This document shows positions 15,850 to 25,108 of a DNA stretch of 64,000 bases, in pieces. The translations under genes were made by a program, and so were the position numbers. The stretch comes from SZAS-79 sp965279075. GTDB taxonomy: Bacteria > Pseudomonadota > Gammaproteobacteria > Burkholderiales > SG8-39. Within the stretch, counting starts at the first letter, position 1, and each line of letters starts with the position of its first letter. The notes beneath the pieces are model-generated. The model was given only the letters and a program-made list of their open reading frames with translations. It ran no database searches and was not told the origin of the DNA. The stretch is taken from contig CBDIHI010000008.1 in the NCBI GenBank assembly GCA_965279075.1, positions 232,044 to 296,043 on the forward strand, in the 5' to 3' direction.

Positions 15850-17145
15850 ATGACCTCCCCGAAACCCCGCCGCGCGCTCGGCGCCGACGTCCGCATGCGG
15901 GAAGTCTGGGCGTGGAGCATGTACGACTTCGCAAACTCGGGGTACACCACGGTCGTGATCACGGCGGTGTTCAGCGCCTACTTCACCTCGGTCGTGGCGG
16001 GCAAGGCCGTGTGGGGTACGTTCGCATGGACCGCGGCCCTGTCGGTGTCCTATGCCCTCATCATGGTCACGGCCCCGCTCGTGGGCGCGTGGGCCGACGC
16101 GCATGCGGCCAAGAAGAGGCTGCTGGCCCTCAGTACCGCCGGTTGCGTGGCCTGCACCGCCCTGCTTTGGTTCGCAGGGCCGGGTACGTTCGCGCTCACG
16201 GTCGTGCTGGTCGTGCTGTCGAATTATTTCTTCGGCAGCGGCGAAAACCTCATCGCCGCGTTCCTGCCGGAACTGGCCGACTCCGAAGCCATGGGCCGGG
16301 TGTCAGGCTGGGGCTGGGCCGTGGGCTACCTCGGCGGCCTGCTGTCGCTCGGCCTGTGCCTCGCCTACATCACCTGGGCGCAGGGCCGCGGCATGCACGC
16401 CACGGAGTTCGTACCGGACACCATGCTGATCACGGCCGGCCTCTTCGCGCTGGTCAGCCTGCCGACGTTCCTGTTCCTGCGCGAGCGGGCTCAGCCCCGG
16501 CCAGGGCGCCGCGGCGCGACGGCCGAGGCCTGGTCGCGCGTGCTGCAAACGCTGCGCGATGCGGGACGCTACCGCGACTTGCGCCGGTTCCTGCTATGCG
16601 TGGTCTTCTACCAGGCAGGGATCCAGGCGGTGATCGCGCTGGCCGCGATCTATGCGCAGGAGGCGATGAAGTTCACGACGCAGCAGACCATCGTGCTGAT
16701 CCTCGTGGTCAACGTCACTGCGGCGATAGGCGCGTTCGGCTTCGGCTACGTGCAGGACGCCATCGGGCACGTGCGGTCCGTCTCGCTGACGCTGCTCGGC
16801 TGGATCGCGATGGTCACGATCGCCGGGCTCGCCCAGGGCCCGGCCGCGTTCTGGTTGGCGGCGAACATCGCTGGAGTGTGCATGGGCGCGTCGCAGGCGG
16901 CTGGACGCGCGATGGTCGGCGTGCTCGCACCGCCGGCGCGCCTCGGGGAGTTCTTCGGGCTCTGGGGCCTGGCCGTCAAGCTCGCGTCGATCTTCGGGCC
17001 GCTCTCGTACGGACTGATGACATGGATATTCGCCGGCGATCACCGCGCGGCAATCATGTTCTTGGGCGCGTACTTCGTTGTCGGCCTCGTCCTGCTGCGC
17101 GGCGTCGACATGCGGCGCGGGCGGGCCGCTGCGCTGCAGGCCTGA
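15850..17145 (+). CDS. MFS transporter, UMF1 (Atg22-like) family
   Basis: A 431-residue major-facilitator protein with about 12 membrane segments. The N-terminal WSMYDFANSGYTTVVITAVF is the family signature of UMF1/Atg22-like permeases, and GSGENLIAAFLPELA and GRVSGWGWAVGYLGG follow as expected. Distant eukaryotic members export amino acids from the vacuole; bacterial substrates are not known. The ATG at 15850 fits the family start. A peroxiredoxin gene follows after 58 bases with its own promoter-like -10. Confidence 0.88.
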   Translation: MTSPKPRRALGADVRMREVWAWSMYDFANSGYTTVVITAVFSAYFTSVVAGKAVWGTFAWTAALSVSYALIMVTAPLVGAWADAHAAKKRLLALSTAGCVACTALLWFAGPGTFALTVVLVVLSNYFFGSGENLIAAFLPELADSEAMGRVSGWGWAVGYLGGLLSLGLCLAYITWAQGRGMHATEFVPDTMLITAGLFALVSLPTFLFLRERAQPRPGRRGATAEAWSRVLQTLRDAGRYRDLRRFLLCVVFYQAGIQAVIALAAIYAQEAMKFTTQQTIVLILVVNVTAAIGAFGFGYVQDAIGHVRSVSLTLLGWIAMVTIAGLAQGPAAFWLAANIAGVCMGASQAAGRAMVGVLAPPARLGEFFGLWGLAVKLASIFGPLSYGLMTWIFAGDHRAAIMFLGAYFVVGLVLLRGVDMRRGRAAALQA

Positions 17146-17147
17146 GG

Positions 17148-17153
17148 TATGAT
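17148..17153 (+). promoter_or_regulatory. Possible -10 element for the peroxiredoxin gene
   Basis: TATGAT preceded by GG lies just after the transporter stop and 50 bases before the peroxiredoxin ATG. No clear -35 partner. Confidence 0.35.
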
Positions 17154-17203
17154 TCCGCTTCGCCTTTCCAACCCGCCTTTCTAGCCAAACCACGGAGAAA
17201 CCC

Positions 17204-17707
17204 ATGACCATCAAAGTCGGCGACCGCCTGCCCGACGGCAAGCTTTCCGAATCCATCGAGTTCGACGCGGCCTGCCCGTTGCCCCCGAAGGACGTCGGCG
17301 TGGCCGAAGCCACCAAGGGCAAGAAGGTCGTGATCTTCGCGCTGCCCGGCGCGTTCACCCCTACCTGCTCGGCCAAGCACGTGCCGGGCTACGTTTCCGG
17401 CATCGACAAGCTGAAGACGAAGGGCGTAGACGAGGTCTGGTGCGTGGCCACCAACGACGGCTTCGTGATGGCGGCCTGGGGCCGCGACCAGAAGGCGATC
17501 GGCAAGGTGCGCATGCTGGGTGACGGGTCGGCCACCTGGACCAAGGCGCTCGGGCTCGAGCTCGACCTGACGGCGCGTGGCATGGGCATCCGTTCGCAGC
17601 GCTACTCGATGCTGGTCGACGACGGCGTGGTGAAGAGCCTCAACGTCGAAGGCCCCGGCAAGTTCGAGGTAAGCGACGCCGACACGATGCTGAAGCAACT
17701 GGGCTAG
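17204..17707 (+). CDS. Peroxiredoxin, Prx5 type
   Basis: A 167-residue thiol peroxidase of the Prx5 group, which reduces H2O2 and organic peroxides, usually with glutaredoxin/glutathione as reductant. The peroxidatic Cys is in PGAFTPTCSAKHVPGY, and the family's TNDGFVMAAWG and GIRSQRYSMLVDDG segments are present. At 167 residues it is full length and has no signal peptide, so it is cytosolic. A strong RBS region (GGAGAAA) precedes it. It is a single-gene unit closed by a palindromic terminator. Confidence 0.95.
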   Translation: MTIKVGDRLPDGKLSESIEFDAACPLPPKDVGVAEATKGKKVVIFALPGAFTPTCSAKHVPGYVSGIDKLKTKGVDEVWCVATNDGFVMAAWGRDQKAIGKVRMLGDGSATWTKALGLELDLTARGMGIRSQRYSMLVDDGVVKSLNVEGPGKFEVSDADTMLKQLG

Positions 17708-17729
17708 GTCCGGTCAGGCAGCGGCACAG

Positions 17730-17754
17730 AGGGGGCGCATATGCGCCCCCTTTT
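17730..17754 (+). terminator. Intrinsic terminator after the peroxiredoxin gene
   Basis: A perfect 22-base palindrome with arm AGGGGGCGCAT is followed by TTTT, 22 bases after the stop codon. The central few bases would form the loop. Confidence 0.9.
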
Positions 17755-17756
17755 CG

Positions 17757-17786
17757 TTGTTACAAGCGGATACAAAACCTTATAGC
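17757..17786 (+). promoter_or_regulatory. Possible promoter of the Cys/His-rich secreted protein
   Basis: TTGTTA and TATAGC separated by 18 bases, directly after the terminator T-run and about 58 bases before the gene's ATG. Confidence 0.4.
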
Positions 17787-17844
17787 TGCCAAGGTTTCGG
17801 GCCTTTAGTCTTCGACCTGCAATCCCCCACCTACGGAGACCCGA

Positions 17845-18231
17845 ATGAACGCAAAACTGATCCTCGCCGGCCTGATCCTCTCGGCCAGCACAGCACTGTT
17901 CGCGCAGGCCCCGGCCGCACCGGCCCCGGCGGACGCCCCCAAGGGCGGCCCCCATGGAAAGATGCGCCCCTGCGCTCAGGACGCCGACCCCGCCAAGTGC
18001 GAGGCCCGGCGCAAGGAGATGCGCGAGGGTATGAAGAGCGCGCGCGAAGCCTGCAAGGGCAAGGAAGGCCCCGAACGCGGCAAGTGCGTGACCCAGCAGA
18101 TGTGCGCGAAGTCGCCCGACCCCGCCAAGTGCGAAGCCCACGCGAAGGAACGCATGGAGCACCGCCACGAACGGCACGAGAAACACCACAAGCAGGACAA
18201 GGGTGCGACGCCGCCCGTGCCGAAGACCTGA
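17845..18231 (+). CDS. Secreted Cys/His-rich protein with a duplicated DPAKCEA motif, function unknown
   Basis: A 128-residue protein with a clear signal peptide (LILAGLILSASTALFAQA) and an Ala/Pro linker. The mature part carries six Cys (43, 52, 70, 81, 87, 96) and ends in a His-rich tail (HRHERHEKHHK). Two copies of a unit C-A-x(3-4)-DPAKCEA-x-x-KE-M are visible, and the DNA repeat is 23 of 24 bases identical. This could be a periplasmic metal-binding or disulfide-rich protein; no named family was recognised. It sits between a peroxiredoxin and htpG, both stress genes, but has its own promoter-like sequence. Confidence 0.75.
   Translation: MNAKLILAGLILSASTALFAQAPAAPAPADAPKGGPHGKMRPCAQDADPAKCEARRKEMREGMKSAREACKGKEGPERGKCVTQQMCAKSPDPAKCEAHAKERMEHRHERHEKHHKQDKGATPPVPKT
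17984..18139 (+). repeat. Internal 24-base direct repeat in the Cys/His-rich gene
   Basis: Copies at 17984-18007 and 18116-18139 differ at one base and encode PDPAKCEA or DPAKCEA in the same frame. They mark an internal duplication of the coding unit. Confidence 0.75.
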
Positions 18232-18245
18232 CCTCCCCCGGGAGG
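18232..18245. terminator. Small hairpin between converging genes
   Basis: CCTCCC and GGGAGG arms with a two-base centre lie between the stops of the secreted protein and htpG. There is no T-run, so termination is uncertain. Confidence 0.25.
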
Positions 18246-18249
18246 CGAC

Positions 18250-20115
18250 TCAGGCGGAGAGTTCGAGCAGTACTCCGTTAAGGCGCTTCACGAAACCTGC
18301 GGGGTCCTCCAGCTCCCCGCCCTCCGCGAGCACCGCCTGCTCGAACAACAGCGCCGCCCAGTCCGCAAAGCGCTTCTCTTCGTGCCTGAGGCGAAGCACG
18401 ATCGGGTGGGCAGGGTTGATCTCCAGGATGGGCGCAGAATCCGGCGCCTTCTGGCCGGCGGCCTTGAGGATCCGCGCGAGATTCGCACCGATGTCGTTCT
18501 CGTCGGCCACCAGGCAGGCCGGCGATTCGGTCAGGCGCATGGTGACGCGGACATCCTTGACGCGTGCGCCCAGCGCCTCCTTGATCTTCCCCGTGAGCTC
18601 GCCGAGTTCCTTGCCTTTCTCCTCGGCTTCCTTCTTCTCGGCCTCGTCTCCGAGGTCGAGCCCGCCGCGTGCAACCGACGCAAGCGGCTTGCCGTCGAAC
18701 TCCGGAAGGTTGCCCACCAGCCACTCGTCGACGCGGTCGTGCATCAGCAGCACTTCGATGCCTTTCTTGCGGAACACTTCGAGGTGGGGGCTCGAGCGCG
18801 CCGCGTTGAAGCCTTCGGCCGTGACGTAGTAGATCCGGTCCTGGCCCGGCTGCATGCGGGACACGTAGTCGGCGAGCGACACGCTTTCCTCTTCCGTATC
18901 CGCCTTGGTGGAGGCGAAGCGCAGCAGCTTCGCCACGCGCTCCCGGTTGGCGTGATCCTCGCCGACGCCCTCCTTCAGCACGCGACCGAACTCCTTCCAG
19001 AACGTGGCGTACTTGTCCTTCTGGTTCTCGGCCAAGTCGTCGAGAAGCGAAAGCACGCGCCGTGTGGCACCGGAGCGGATCGATTCGACGTCCTTGCTCT
19101 CCTGCAGGATTTCGCGCGAAACGTTCAGCGGCAGGTCGCTCGAATCGATCACGCCGCGAACAAAGCGCAGGTAACCCGGCATCAGGTGCTCGGCGTCGTC
19201 CATGATGAACACGCGTCGCACGTAGAGCTTCACGCCGCGCCGGTGCTGCCGGTCCCACAGGTCGAACGGCGCGCGCGCCGGGACGTAGAGGAGTTGCGTG
19301 TACTCCTGCCGGCCCTCGACACGGCCGTGCGTCCAGGCAAGCGGCGCCTCGGGATCATGGGCGACGTGCGTGTAGAACTCGCGGTACTGCTCGTCGGTCA
19401 CCTCGGCTTTGGGCCGCGCCCACAGCGCGCTCGCCTGGTTGACAGGCGCCTCCTCGCCCTCCATGACGACCGGCAGGCTGATGTGGTCCGAATACTTGCG
19501 GATGATGCTTTTCACCTTCCAGGGTTCGAGCAGGTCGTCCTCCCCTTCGCGGAGGTGCATCACGATCTCGGTGCCTCGCGCCGCGCGCTCCGCCGGTTCC
19601 AGCGAATATTCGCCGCCACCGTCGGACTCCCAGCGCACGCCGGCCCCGGCCGGCAGCCCGGCGCGTCGCGTGGTCAGCGTGACCCTGTCCGCGACGATGA
19701 ACGAGGAATAAAACCCGACGCCGAACTGGCCGATGAGGCTGGCGTCCTTCTTCTGGTCCCCCGTCATCCGCTCGAGGAATTCGCGCGTGCCGGACCGCGC
19801 GATGGTGCCGATGTTGGCGATGACCTCGTCGCGTGACATCCCGATGCCGTTGTCCGAGATCGTGATCGTGCGGGCGTCCTTGTCAACGCGGACGCGGATC
19901 TTCAGGTCCGGGTCGGCGTCGTAAAGCGAATTGTCGGCCAGGGCCTCGAAGCGCAGCTTGTCCGCCGCATCGGACGCGTTTGAGACGAGTTCCCGAAGGA
20001 AGATCTCCTTGTTGCTGTAGAGCGAATGGATCATCAGCTTGAGAAGCTGCTTCACCTCGGCCTGGAAGCCCAGGGTTTCCCTGGCTGTGGTGTCCCCGGT
20101 TGCGGTCTGCGACAT
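18250..20115 (-). CDS. htpG: Molecular chaperone HtpG (Hsp90)
   Basis: A 621-residue cytosolic Hsp90 that remodels client proteins using ATP. GHKL ATP-binding motifs are visible: ELVSNASDAADKLRF, ITISDNGIGMSRDEV, and GQFGVGFYSSFIVADRV. The middle and C-terminal dimerisation domains are complete. The ATG at 20115 gives the family N-terminus (MSQTATGDTTARETLGFQAE); upstream in-frame sequence does not look like HtpG. It is divergent from azlC. No CIRCE or sigma-32 promoter was identified with confidence in the 104-base gap. Confidence 0.98.
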   Translation of the reverse strand: MSQTATGDTTARETLGFQAEVKQLLKLMIHSLYSNKEIFLRELVSNASDAADKLRFEALADNSLYDADPDLKIRVRVDKDARTITISDNGIGMSRDEVIANIGTIARSGTREFLERMTGDQKKDASLIGQFGVGFYSSFIVADRVTLTTRRAGLPAGAGVRWESDGGGEYSLEPAERAARGTEIVMHLREGEDDLLEPWKVKSIIRKYSDHISLPVVMEGEEAPVNQASALWARPKAEVTDEQYREFYTHVAHDPEAPLAWTHGRVEGRQEYTQLLYVPARAPFDLWDRQHRRGVKLYVRRVFIMDDAEHLMPGYLRFVRGVIDSSDLPLNVSREILQESKDVESIRSGATRRVLSLLDDLAENQKDKYATFWKEFGRVLKEGVGEDHANRERVAKLLRFASTKADTEEESVSLADYVSRMQPGQDRIYYVTAEGFNAARSSPHLEVFRKKGIEVLLMHDRVDEWLVGNLPEFDGKPLASVARGGLDLGDEAEKKEAEEKGKELGELTGKIKEALGARVKDVRVTMRLTESPACLVADENDIGANLARILKAAGQKAPDSAPILEINPAHPIVLRLRHEEKRFADWAALLFEQAVLAEGGELEDPAGFVKRLNGVLLELSA

Positions 20116-20219
20116 TGCCTTGTTCCTCGTGAGTGTTTTGCGAACGGATGCGCTGGCCGGCAGTTTGGGGCAATCCCCACCCATTTCAAGGTCTTTTCGC
20201 CGGTAAAATCCGCACTCCC

Positions 20220-20909
20220 GTGACCGACCTCGACCGCTCAGAGTTTCGCGCCGGCCTTCGCGCCGCGTTCCCCGTGCTGCTCGGCGTATTCCCGTTCGGC
20301 GTCGTTACAGGGGTGGCCATAGCCGCCGGGGGCATCCCGCCCCTCGAAGCCGTCATGATGTCGTTCCTGATCTTCGCGGGCGCCTCCCAGCTGGCGGCGA
20401 CCCAGCTGATCAGTTCCGCCGCACCGGTGGCCGTCATACTGGTCACCGTATTCTTCATCAACCTGCGGCATGTGATGTACAGCGCTTCGATGCGCGTGCA
20501 CCTCGGCAGCCTGCCGCCGCGCTGGTGCTTCGGCCTCGGCTACCTGCTCACCGACAACTCCTACGCACTGTGCATGGCCCGCTACGGCCAGCACCCGGAC
20601 ACCGGCGGCAAGCGCTGGTTCTGCCTCGGCGTATCCCTCCCGATCTGGCTGACGTGGCAGGTTTCGACGGCCCTCGGCGTGATCACTGGGGCGGCCGTGC
20701 CGCACACTTGGAAGCTCGAATTCGCCGCGCCACTCGCATTTGTAGCCCTGTCGGTCCCGCTGCTGCGCGACCGGGCCATGGTGGCGGCGGCGCTCGCGGC
20801 CGGGGTCACGGTGGTGGTCGCCCACCCGCTGCCCCTGCGCATGGGGCTGGTGCTCGCCGCCGTGGCCGGGATCACGGCGGGGTTGCTCGCCGAAAGGCGG
20901 CCGCCATGA
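20220..20909 (+). CDS. azlC: AzlC-family branched-chain amino acid exporter subunit
   Basis: A 229-residue inner-membrane protein of the AzlC/YgaZ family. Family markers are FRAGLRAAFPVLLGVFPFG, LIFAGASQLAATQL and FFINLRHVMYSAS. With AzlD it forms a two-subunit exporter for branched-chain amino acids. The GTG at 20220 was chosen because it starts the family alignment; in-frame upstream sequence is not similar. The stop overlaps azlD by 4 bases (ATGA), as is usual for this pair. Confidence 0.93.
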   Translation: MTDLDRSEFRAGLRAAFPVLLGVFPFGVVTGVAIAAGGIPPLEAVMMSFLIFAGASQLAATQLISSAAPVAVILVTVFFINLRHVMYSASMRVHLGSLPPRWCFGLGYLLTDNSYALCMARYGQHPDTGGKRWFCLGVSLPIWLTWQVSTALGVITGAAVPHTWKLEFAAPLAFVALSVPLLRDRAMVAAALAAGVTVVVAHPLPLRMGLVLAAVAGITAGLLAERRPP

Positions 20910-21232
20910 GCCCGGCCGAAATCTGGGGCGCGATGCTGGGCATGGGGCTGCTGACCCTGCTGCTGCGCTCGTCGTTCCTGCTGCTTCCCGAGCACGTCCA
21001 GCTGCCGCCGCTGCTGCGCAGGGCGCTGCGCTACGTGCCAGCGGCGGTCCTCACCGCGATCTACGCCCCGGAGATGCTGGTACAGTCCGGGGCGATCGAC
21101 ATTTCCGCGCACAACACGCACCTGCTGGCGGGCCTGGTCGCGATCGCGGTGGCCTGGCGGGTGCGCGGGACATTCCTCACGATCGCCGCGGGAATGGTAG
21201 CCCTGCACGCTTTTGGCGCGCTTCTTGGATGA
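20906..21232 (+). CDS. azlD: AzlD-family small exporter subunit
   Basis: A 108-residue membrane protein with three or four hydrophobic segments (around GMGLLTLLLRSSFLLL, ALRYVPAAVLTAIYAPEML, LLAGLVAIAVAWRV and FLTIAAGMVALHAFGALL). It is the small partner of AzlC and is coupled to it by an ATGA overlap. The length is typical of the family. Confidence 0.93.
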   Translation: MSPAEIWGAMLGMGLLTLLLRSSFLLLPEHVQLPPLLRRALRYVPAAVLTAIYAPEMLVQSGAIDISAHNTHLLAGLVAIAVAWRVRGTFLTIAAGMVALHAFGALLG

Positions 21233-21289
21233 ACCTCCGCGCTGTTCAGTGATCCAACCCGTCTCCCGAATCAGCTGTAAATCACCCCA

Positions 21290-24007
21290 ATGGCCGAAAC
21301 AATGACCCTCGCCGCAAAGATCCTCAGGCTAGCCTTCGCGGGACTGCTCGCCTTGCCGTTCCTGCCGGCCACCGCCGCCGCCCCGCAGAAAGTCGCCAGC
21401 ATCGAGGGGGTGACCGAGTACCGCCTGGACAACGGGTTGCGTGTGCTGCTGGTTCCCGACGGCTCCATCGACACGGTCATGGTCCACATCACCTACATGG
21501 TCGGCTCCAGGCACGAGGGCTACGGCGAAAAGGGCATGGCCCACCTGCTCGAGCACATGCTCTTCAAGGGCACCGCAAAACACCCGAAGCTGAAGGAGGA
21601 CTTCTCCCGGATGGGCGTGCGCTACAACGGCACGACCTCCTACGACCGCACCAACTACTTCGAGACGCTTGCGGCGACGCCCGCCAACCTGGACTGGGCG
21701 CTGAGCGTCGAGGCCGACCGCATGGTGAACGCTTTCGTCCGCAAGGAGGACCTCGACAGCGAGATGACGGTCGTGAGAAACGAATTCGAGTCCGGCGAGA
21801 ACAACGCCGGCCGGGTGCTCCGCCAGCGAATGATGCAGCTCGCCTTCCCCTGGCACAACTACGGCAACTCCGTCATCGGCTCGCGTTCCGATATCGAGAA
21901 CGTGCCGATCGACAAGCTACGCGCGTTCTACCGGATGTTCTACCAGCCGGACAACGCGGTACTCATCATCGGCGGCAAGTTCGAGGAGCGCCAGGCGATC
22001 GATTCGGTCGTCCGCAATTTCGGCGCCCTGCCCAAACCCGCCCGCAAGTTGCCGGTGTTCTACACCACCGAGCCGACGCAGGACGGCGAGCGCAGCGTGG
22101 TCCTGCGCCGGACCGGGGACACCGCCATGGTCAGCGCGCAGTATCGCGTGCCCTCCGGGAGCCATGAGGACTACCCGGCGGTCGACGTGCTCGTGTACCT
22201 GATGTCGACCCAGCCCACCGGCAGGCTGCACCGGGCCATCGTCCAGAAGAACATCGCCAGCGCGGTCTGGGGCAGCGAAAGCGGGCTGCACGACCCGGGG
22301 ATGATGTTCTTCGGCGCGTCCCTCTCGAAGGGCGCGGCGATAGAGCCGGCCCGCGATGCGCTGCTCGACGTGCTAGAGAGCATCGCGAAGGAGCCGGTGA
22401 GTGCGGACGAGGTGAACCGGGCGAAGACGTCACTCCTCAACGATTTCGAGAAGATCCAGATCGACTCGCTGGCGCTCGTTTCGGCGCTCTCGGAATTCAG
22501 CGCGACCGGCGACTGGAGGCTCTTCTTCCTGTACCGCGACCGCCTGCGCAAGGTCACTCCGGCAGACGTACAGCGCGTGGCCACCGCTTACCTCAGGCCC
22601 GCCAACCGGGTACTGGGCACGTTCATTCCCGCGGAAGCACCCGCGCGTGCCGAGATCCCGCCGGTTCCCGACGTCCCCAGGGTCGTGGCCGGGTACTCGG
22701 GCGGAAAGGCGCCCGAGCTCGGGGAAACGTTCGACCCGTCCCCGGCCAACATCGACTCGCGCATCCTGCGCAAGACGCTCGCCAACGGAATCCGCGTCGC
22801 GCTGCTGCCGAAGAAGACCCGCGGCGGCAACGTGGTGGCCAAGCTCACGCTCAAGTGGGGCGACGAGGCGGGTACGATGAACCGCGTCACCGCGTGCTCG
22901 CTTTCCGGTGCAATGCTCATGCGGGGCACCCAGAAGCGCTCGCGCGCCGAACTGCAGGACGCGTTCGACAAGCTCAAGGCAGCCGTCGCCGTCAGCGGCG
23001 GCGGCGCGCAGGTCGATACACAGGCCCCGCAGTTCGCCGACACGCTGCGGCTGGTGGCCGAGGTCCTGCGCGAGCCCTCCTTCCCTGCGGCCGAGTTCGC
23101 CGAGCTCAAGCAAGCCTCCATTACGGGTGCCGAGGCACAGCGCAGCGACCCCGGTGCGATCGCCGGCGAGAACATGTCGCGCTACCTCGCCCGCTACCCG
23201 AAGGGCCACTGGCTCTATCCGCAGACCACCGAGGAGCGCATCGCGGACCTGAAGCAGGCGAACCTCGAGGAAGCCCGGCGTTGCTACGCCGACTTCTTCG
23301 GCGCAACCGGCGCGGAGTTCGCTGCGATCGGCGATTTCGACCCGGTCGCCGTGATGAAGTTGGTCGAGGAGCTCTTCGGCGACTGGAAGAACCCCAGGGC
23401 CTGGTCGCGGATCCCGGCGAAGTATTTCGAAGTGGCCGGCAGCGAGGCCGAGTTCCGCACTCCCGACAAGGCCAACGCCGTGCTGCGTGTCGGCGCGAAT
23501 ATCAGGATGCGGGACGACAACCCGGATTTCCCCGCGCTGATCCTGGGAAATTACCTGCTCGGCGGGACGTCGACCGCGCGCCTCGCGGCGAGGATCCGCG
23601 AAAAGGAGGGCTTGTCCTACGGCACCTACTCCTCGTTTTCCGCCTCGCCACTCGACGAGTCGGCGAACTTCAGCGTGAGCTCTATCTACGCCCCTCAGAA
23701 CAAGCGCAAGGTCGAGACCGCGGTCCGCGAGGAAATCGCCCGCGTGCTGCGCGACGGCTTCTCTGCGGAGGAAATCGCCGGGGGCAAGAGCGGGCTGCTC
23801 GAGGCCCGGCGGACCGCCCGCACCCAGGACAGGAACCTCGTCGGGCGCATGAGCCAGTACCTGTTCGTCGGCCGCACCTTCGCATGGGACGCGGATTTCG
23901 AGAAGAGGATCGCCGCCCTGACGCCCGCCGAAGTGCGCGACGCGATGCGCAGGCACCTTGACCCGGCCAAGCTGGTCGTGATGAAGGCGGGGGACTTCAA
24001 GGACTGA
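21290..24007 (+). CDS. M16-family zinc peptidase, full two-repeat form
   Basis: A 905-residue exported protease with a signal peptide (LAFAGLLALPFLPATAAA). The inverted zinc motif is H85-L-L-E88-H89 in MAHLLEHMLFKGT, with the distal ligand likely E165 in VVRNEFE. Four M16-type domains occur in two halves; the second half lacks the zinc motif and serves as the non-catalytic partner, as in pitrilysin/PqqL-type enzymes. It ends with QDRNLVGRMSQYLF...ALTPAEVRDAMR. It probably degrades peptides in the periplasm. An alternative start at 21302 would shorten the leader by four residues. Confidence 0.94.
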   Translation: MAETMTLAAKILRLAFAGLLALPFLPATAAAPQKVASIEGVTEYRLDNGLRVLLVPDGSIDTVMVHITYMVGSRHEGYGEKGMAHLLEHMLFKGTAKHPKLKEDFSRMGVRYNGTTSYDRTNYFETLAATPANLDWALSVEADRMVNAFVRKEDLDSEMTVVRNEFESGENNAGRVLRQRMMQLAFPWHNYGNSVIGSRSDIENVPIDKLRAFYRMFYQPDNAVLIIGGKFEERQAIDSVVRNFGALPKPARKLPVFYTTEPTQDGERSVVLRRTGDTAMVSAQYRVPSGSHEDYPAVDVLVYLMSTQPTGRLHRAIVQKNIASAVWGSESGLHDPGMMFFGASLSKGAAIEPARDALLDVLESIAKEPVSADEVNRAKTSLLNDFEKIQIDSLALVSALSEFSATGDWRLFFLYRDRLRKVTPADVQRVATAYLRPANRVLGTFIPAEAPARAEIPPVPDVPRVVAGYSGGKAPELGETFDPSPANIDSRILRKTLANGIRVALLPKKTRGGNVVAKLTLKWGDEAGTMNRVTACSLSGAMLMRGTQKRSRAELQDAFDKLKAAVAVSGGGAQVDTQAPQFADTLRLVAEVLREPSFPAAEFAELKQASITGAEAQRSDPGAIAGENMSRYLARYPKGHWLYPQTTEERIADLKQANLEEARRCYADFFGATGAEFAAIGDFDPVAVMKLVEELFGDWKNPRAWSRIPAKYFEVAGSEAEFRTPDKANAVLRVGANIRMRDDNPDFPALILGNYLLGGTSTARLAARIREKEGLSYGTYSSFSASPLDESANFSVSSIYAPQNKRKVETAVREEIARVLRDGFSAEEIAGGKSGLLEARRTARTQDRNLVGRMSQYLFVGRTFAWDADFEKRIAALTPAEVRDAMRRHLDPAKLVVMKAGDFKD

Positions 24008-24022
24008 AGTCGGTCGGCGGCG

Positions 24023-24400
24023 CTACTTCTTCAGCAGGTCGCGGATCTCTTCGAGCAGGACTTCCTGGCGCGGGGGGGCGGGCGGCGCGGCGGGGGCCTT
24101 GGGTTCCTCGCGCTTGAGGCGGTTGATCAGCTTCACCGCCACGAAGATCGCCCACGCAATGATCAGGAAGTCCAGGCAGGTCTGCAGGAACTTCCCGTAT
24201 TTAAGGGTGGCCTCGCCGATCTTGATGGTCAGGCCGGCGAAATTCATCCCGCCGAGCATCGTACCGACCAGCGGCATGATCACGTCCTCGACCAGCGACG
24301 ATACGATTTTTCCGAATGCGCCGCCGATGATCACGCCGACCGCCAGGTCGACGACGTTGCCCTTCATTGCGAATTCCTTGAACTCCTTCACGACGCTCAT
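24023..24400 (-). CDS. mscL: Large-conductance mechanosensitive channel
   Basis: A 125-residue MscL subunit; the pentamer opens under membrane tension to release solutes during osmotic downshock. The N-terminal FKEFAMKGNVVDLAVGVIIG is the gating helix plus TM1, and the second membrane helix is CLDFLIIAWAIFVAVKLIN. A Pro/Ala linker and an amphipathic C-terminal bundle (EVLLEEIRDLLKK) follow. It lies 40 bases downstream of greB on the same strand. Confidence 0.98.
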   Translation of the reverse strand: MSVVKEFKEFAMKGNVVDLAVGVIIGGAFGKIVSSLVEDVIMPLVGTMLGGMNFAGLTIKIGEATLKYGKFLQTCLDFLIIAWAIFVAVKLINRLKREEPKAPAAPPAPPRQEVLLEEIRDLLKK

Positions 24401-24440
24401 TGCCTGCTCCTCGTACCGTATGTGTGCATGAATCCTGCGC

Positions 24441-24992
24441 TCAGTCGATCGCCTCGTACTTCACCTCGAGGATCTCGAGTTCCTCGACACCGCCCGGCGT
24501 GCGCAGCGCCACCACCTCCCCTTCGCGGGCCTTGATCAAAGCCTTGGCGATGGGGGATATCCATGACACGCGGCCGCGCGACGTATCGACTTCGTCCAGG
24601 CCGACGATGGTCACGCTGCGCTCGCCGGTTGCGGCGGACCGCACGAGCACCGTCGCGCCGAAAAATACCTGGTCGGTATCCCTGCCCGCCGACTGGACGA
24701 CTTCCGAATTCTCCAGCCTCCGGATCAGGAACCGGACCCGCCGGTCGATCTCGCGCAGGCGCTTCTTGCCGTAGATGTAGTCGCCGTTCTCGGACCGGTC
24801 CCCGTTGGAGGCCGCCCACGAAACCGTACGCACGACCTCGGGGCGATCAGTCTCCACGAGGAGCTTGAGCTCGGCCCGCATGCGGGCATACCCGGCGGGG
24901 GTCATGTAAAAGCGGGAGACAGCCGGCCCGGGGGGGTCGGCGAGCTCTTCTTCTTCGGCATCGTCGCTCTCGCGAGTGAAGGCTTTCGACAT
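24441..24992 (-). CDS. greB: Transcription elongation factor GreB
   Basis: A 183-residue Gre factor that rescues backtracked RNA polymerase by stimulating transcript cleavage. It has a coiled-coil N-terminal domain (YMTPAGYARMRAELKLL, with the acidic tip GDRSENGDYIYGKKRLREID) and a C-terminal FKBP-like domain ending GRVSWISPIAKALIKAREGEVV. GDYIYGKKRLREIDRR is the GreB version of this segment rather than GreA. An acidic N-terminal extension of about 25 residues (DDAEEEELADPP) precedes the domain, as in other betaproteobacterial GreB proteins. Confidence 0.96.
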   Translation of the reverse strand: MSKAFTRESDDAEEEELADPPGPAVSRFYMTPAGYARMRAELKLLVETDRPEVVRTVSWAASNGDRSENGDYIYGKKRLREIDRRVRFLIRRLENSEVVQSAGRDTDQVFFGATVLVRSAATGERSVTIVGLDEVDTSRGRVSWISPIAKALIKAREGEVVALRTPGGVEELEILEVKYEAID

Positions 24993-25108
24993 CGGGCGAT
25001 TCTACCCTGCGAGACCCTGACGAATTGCCCTGAACCGGCCCACTTGCCAGAGGCGCGGGCCTTGCCCAGAATAGACGGCCTAATACACAATAAAGCAGGG
25101 GAGCCACC

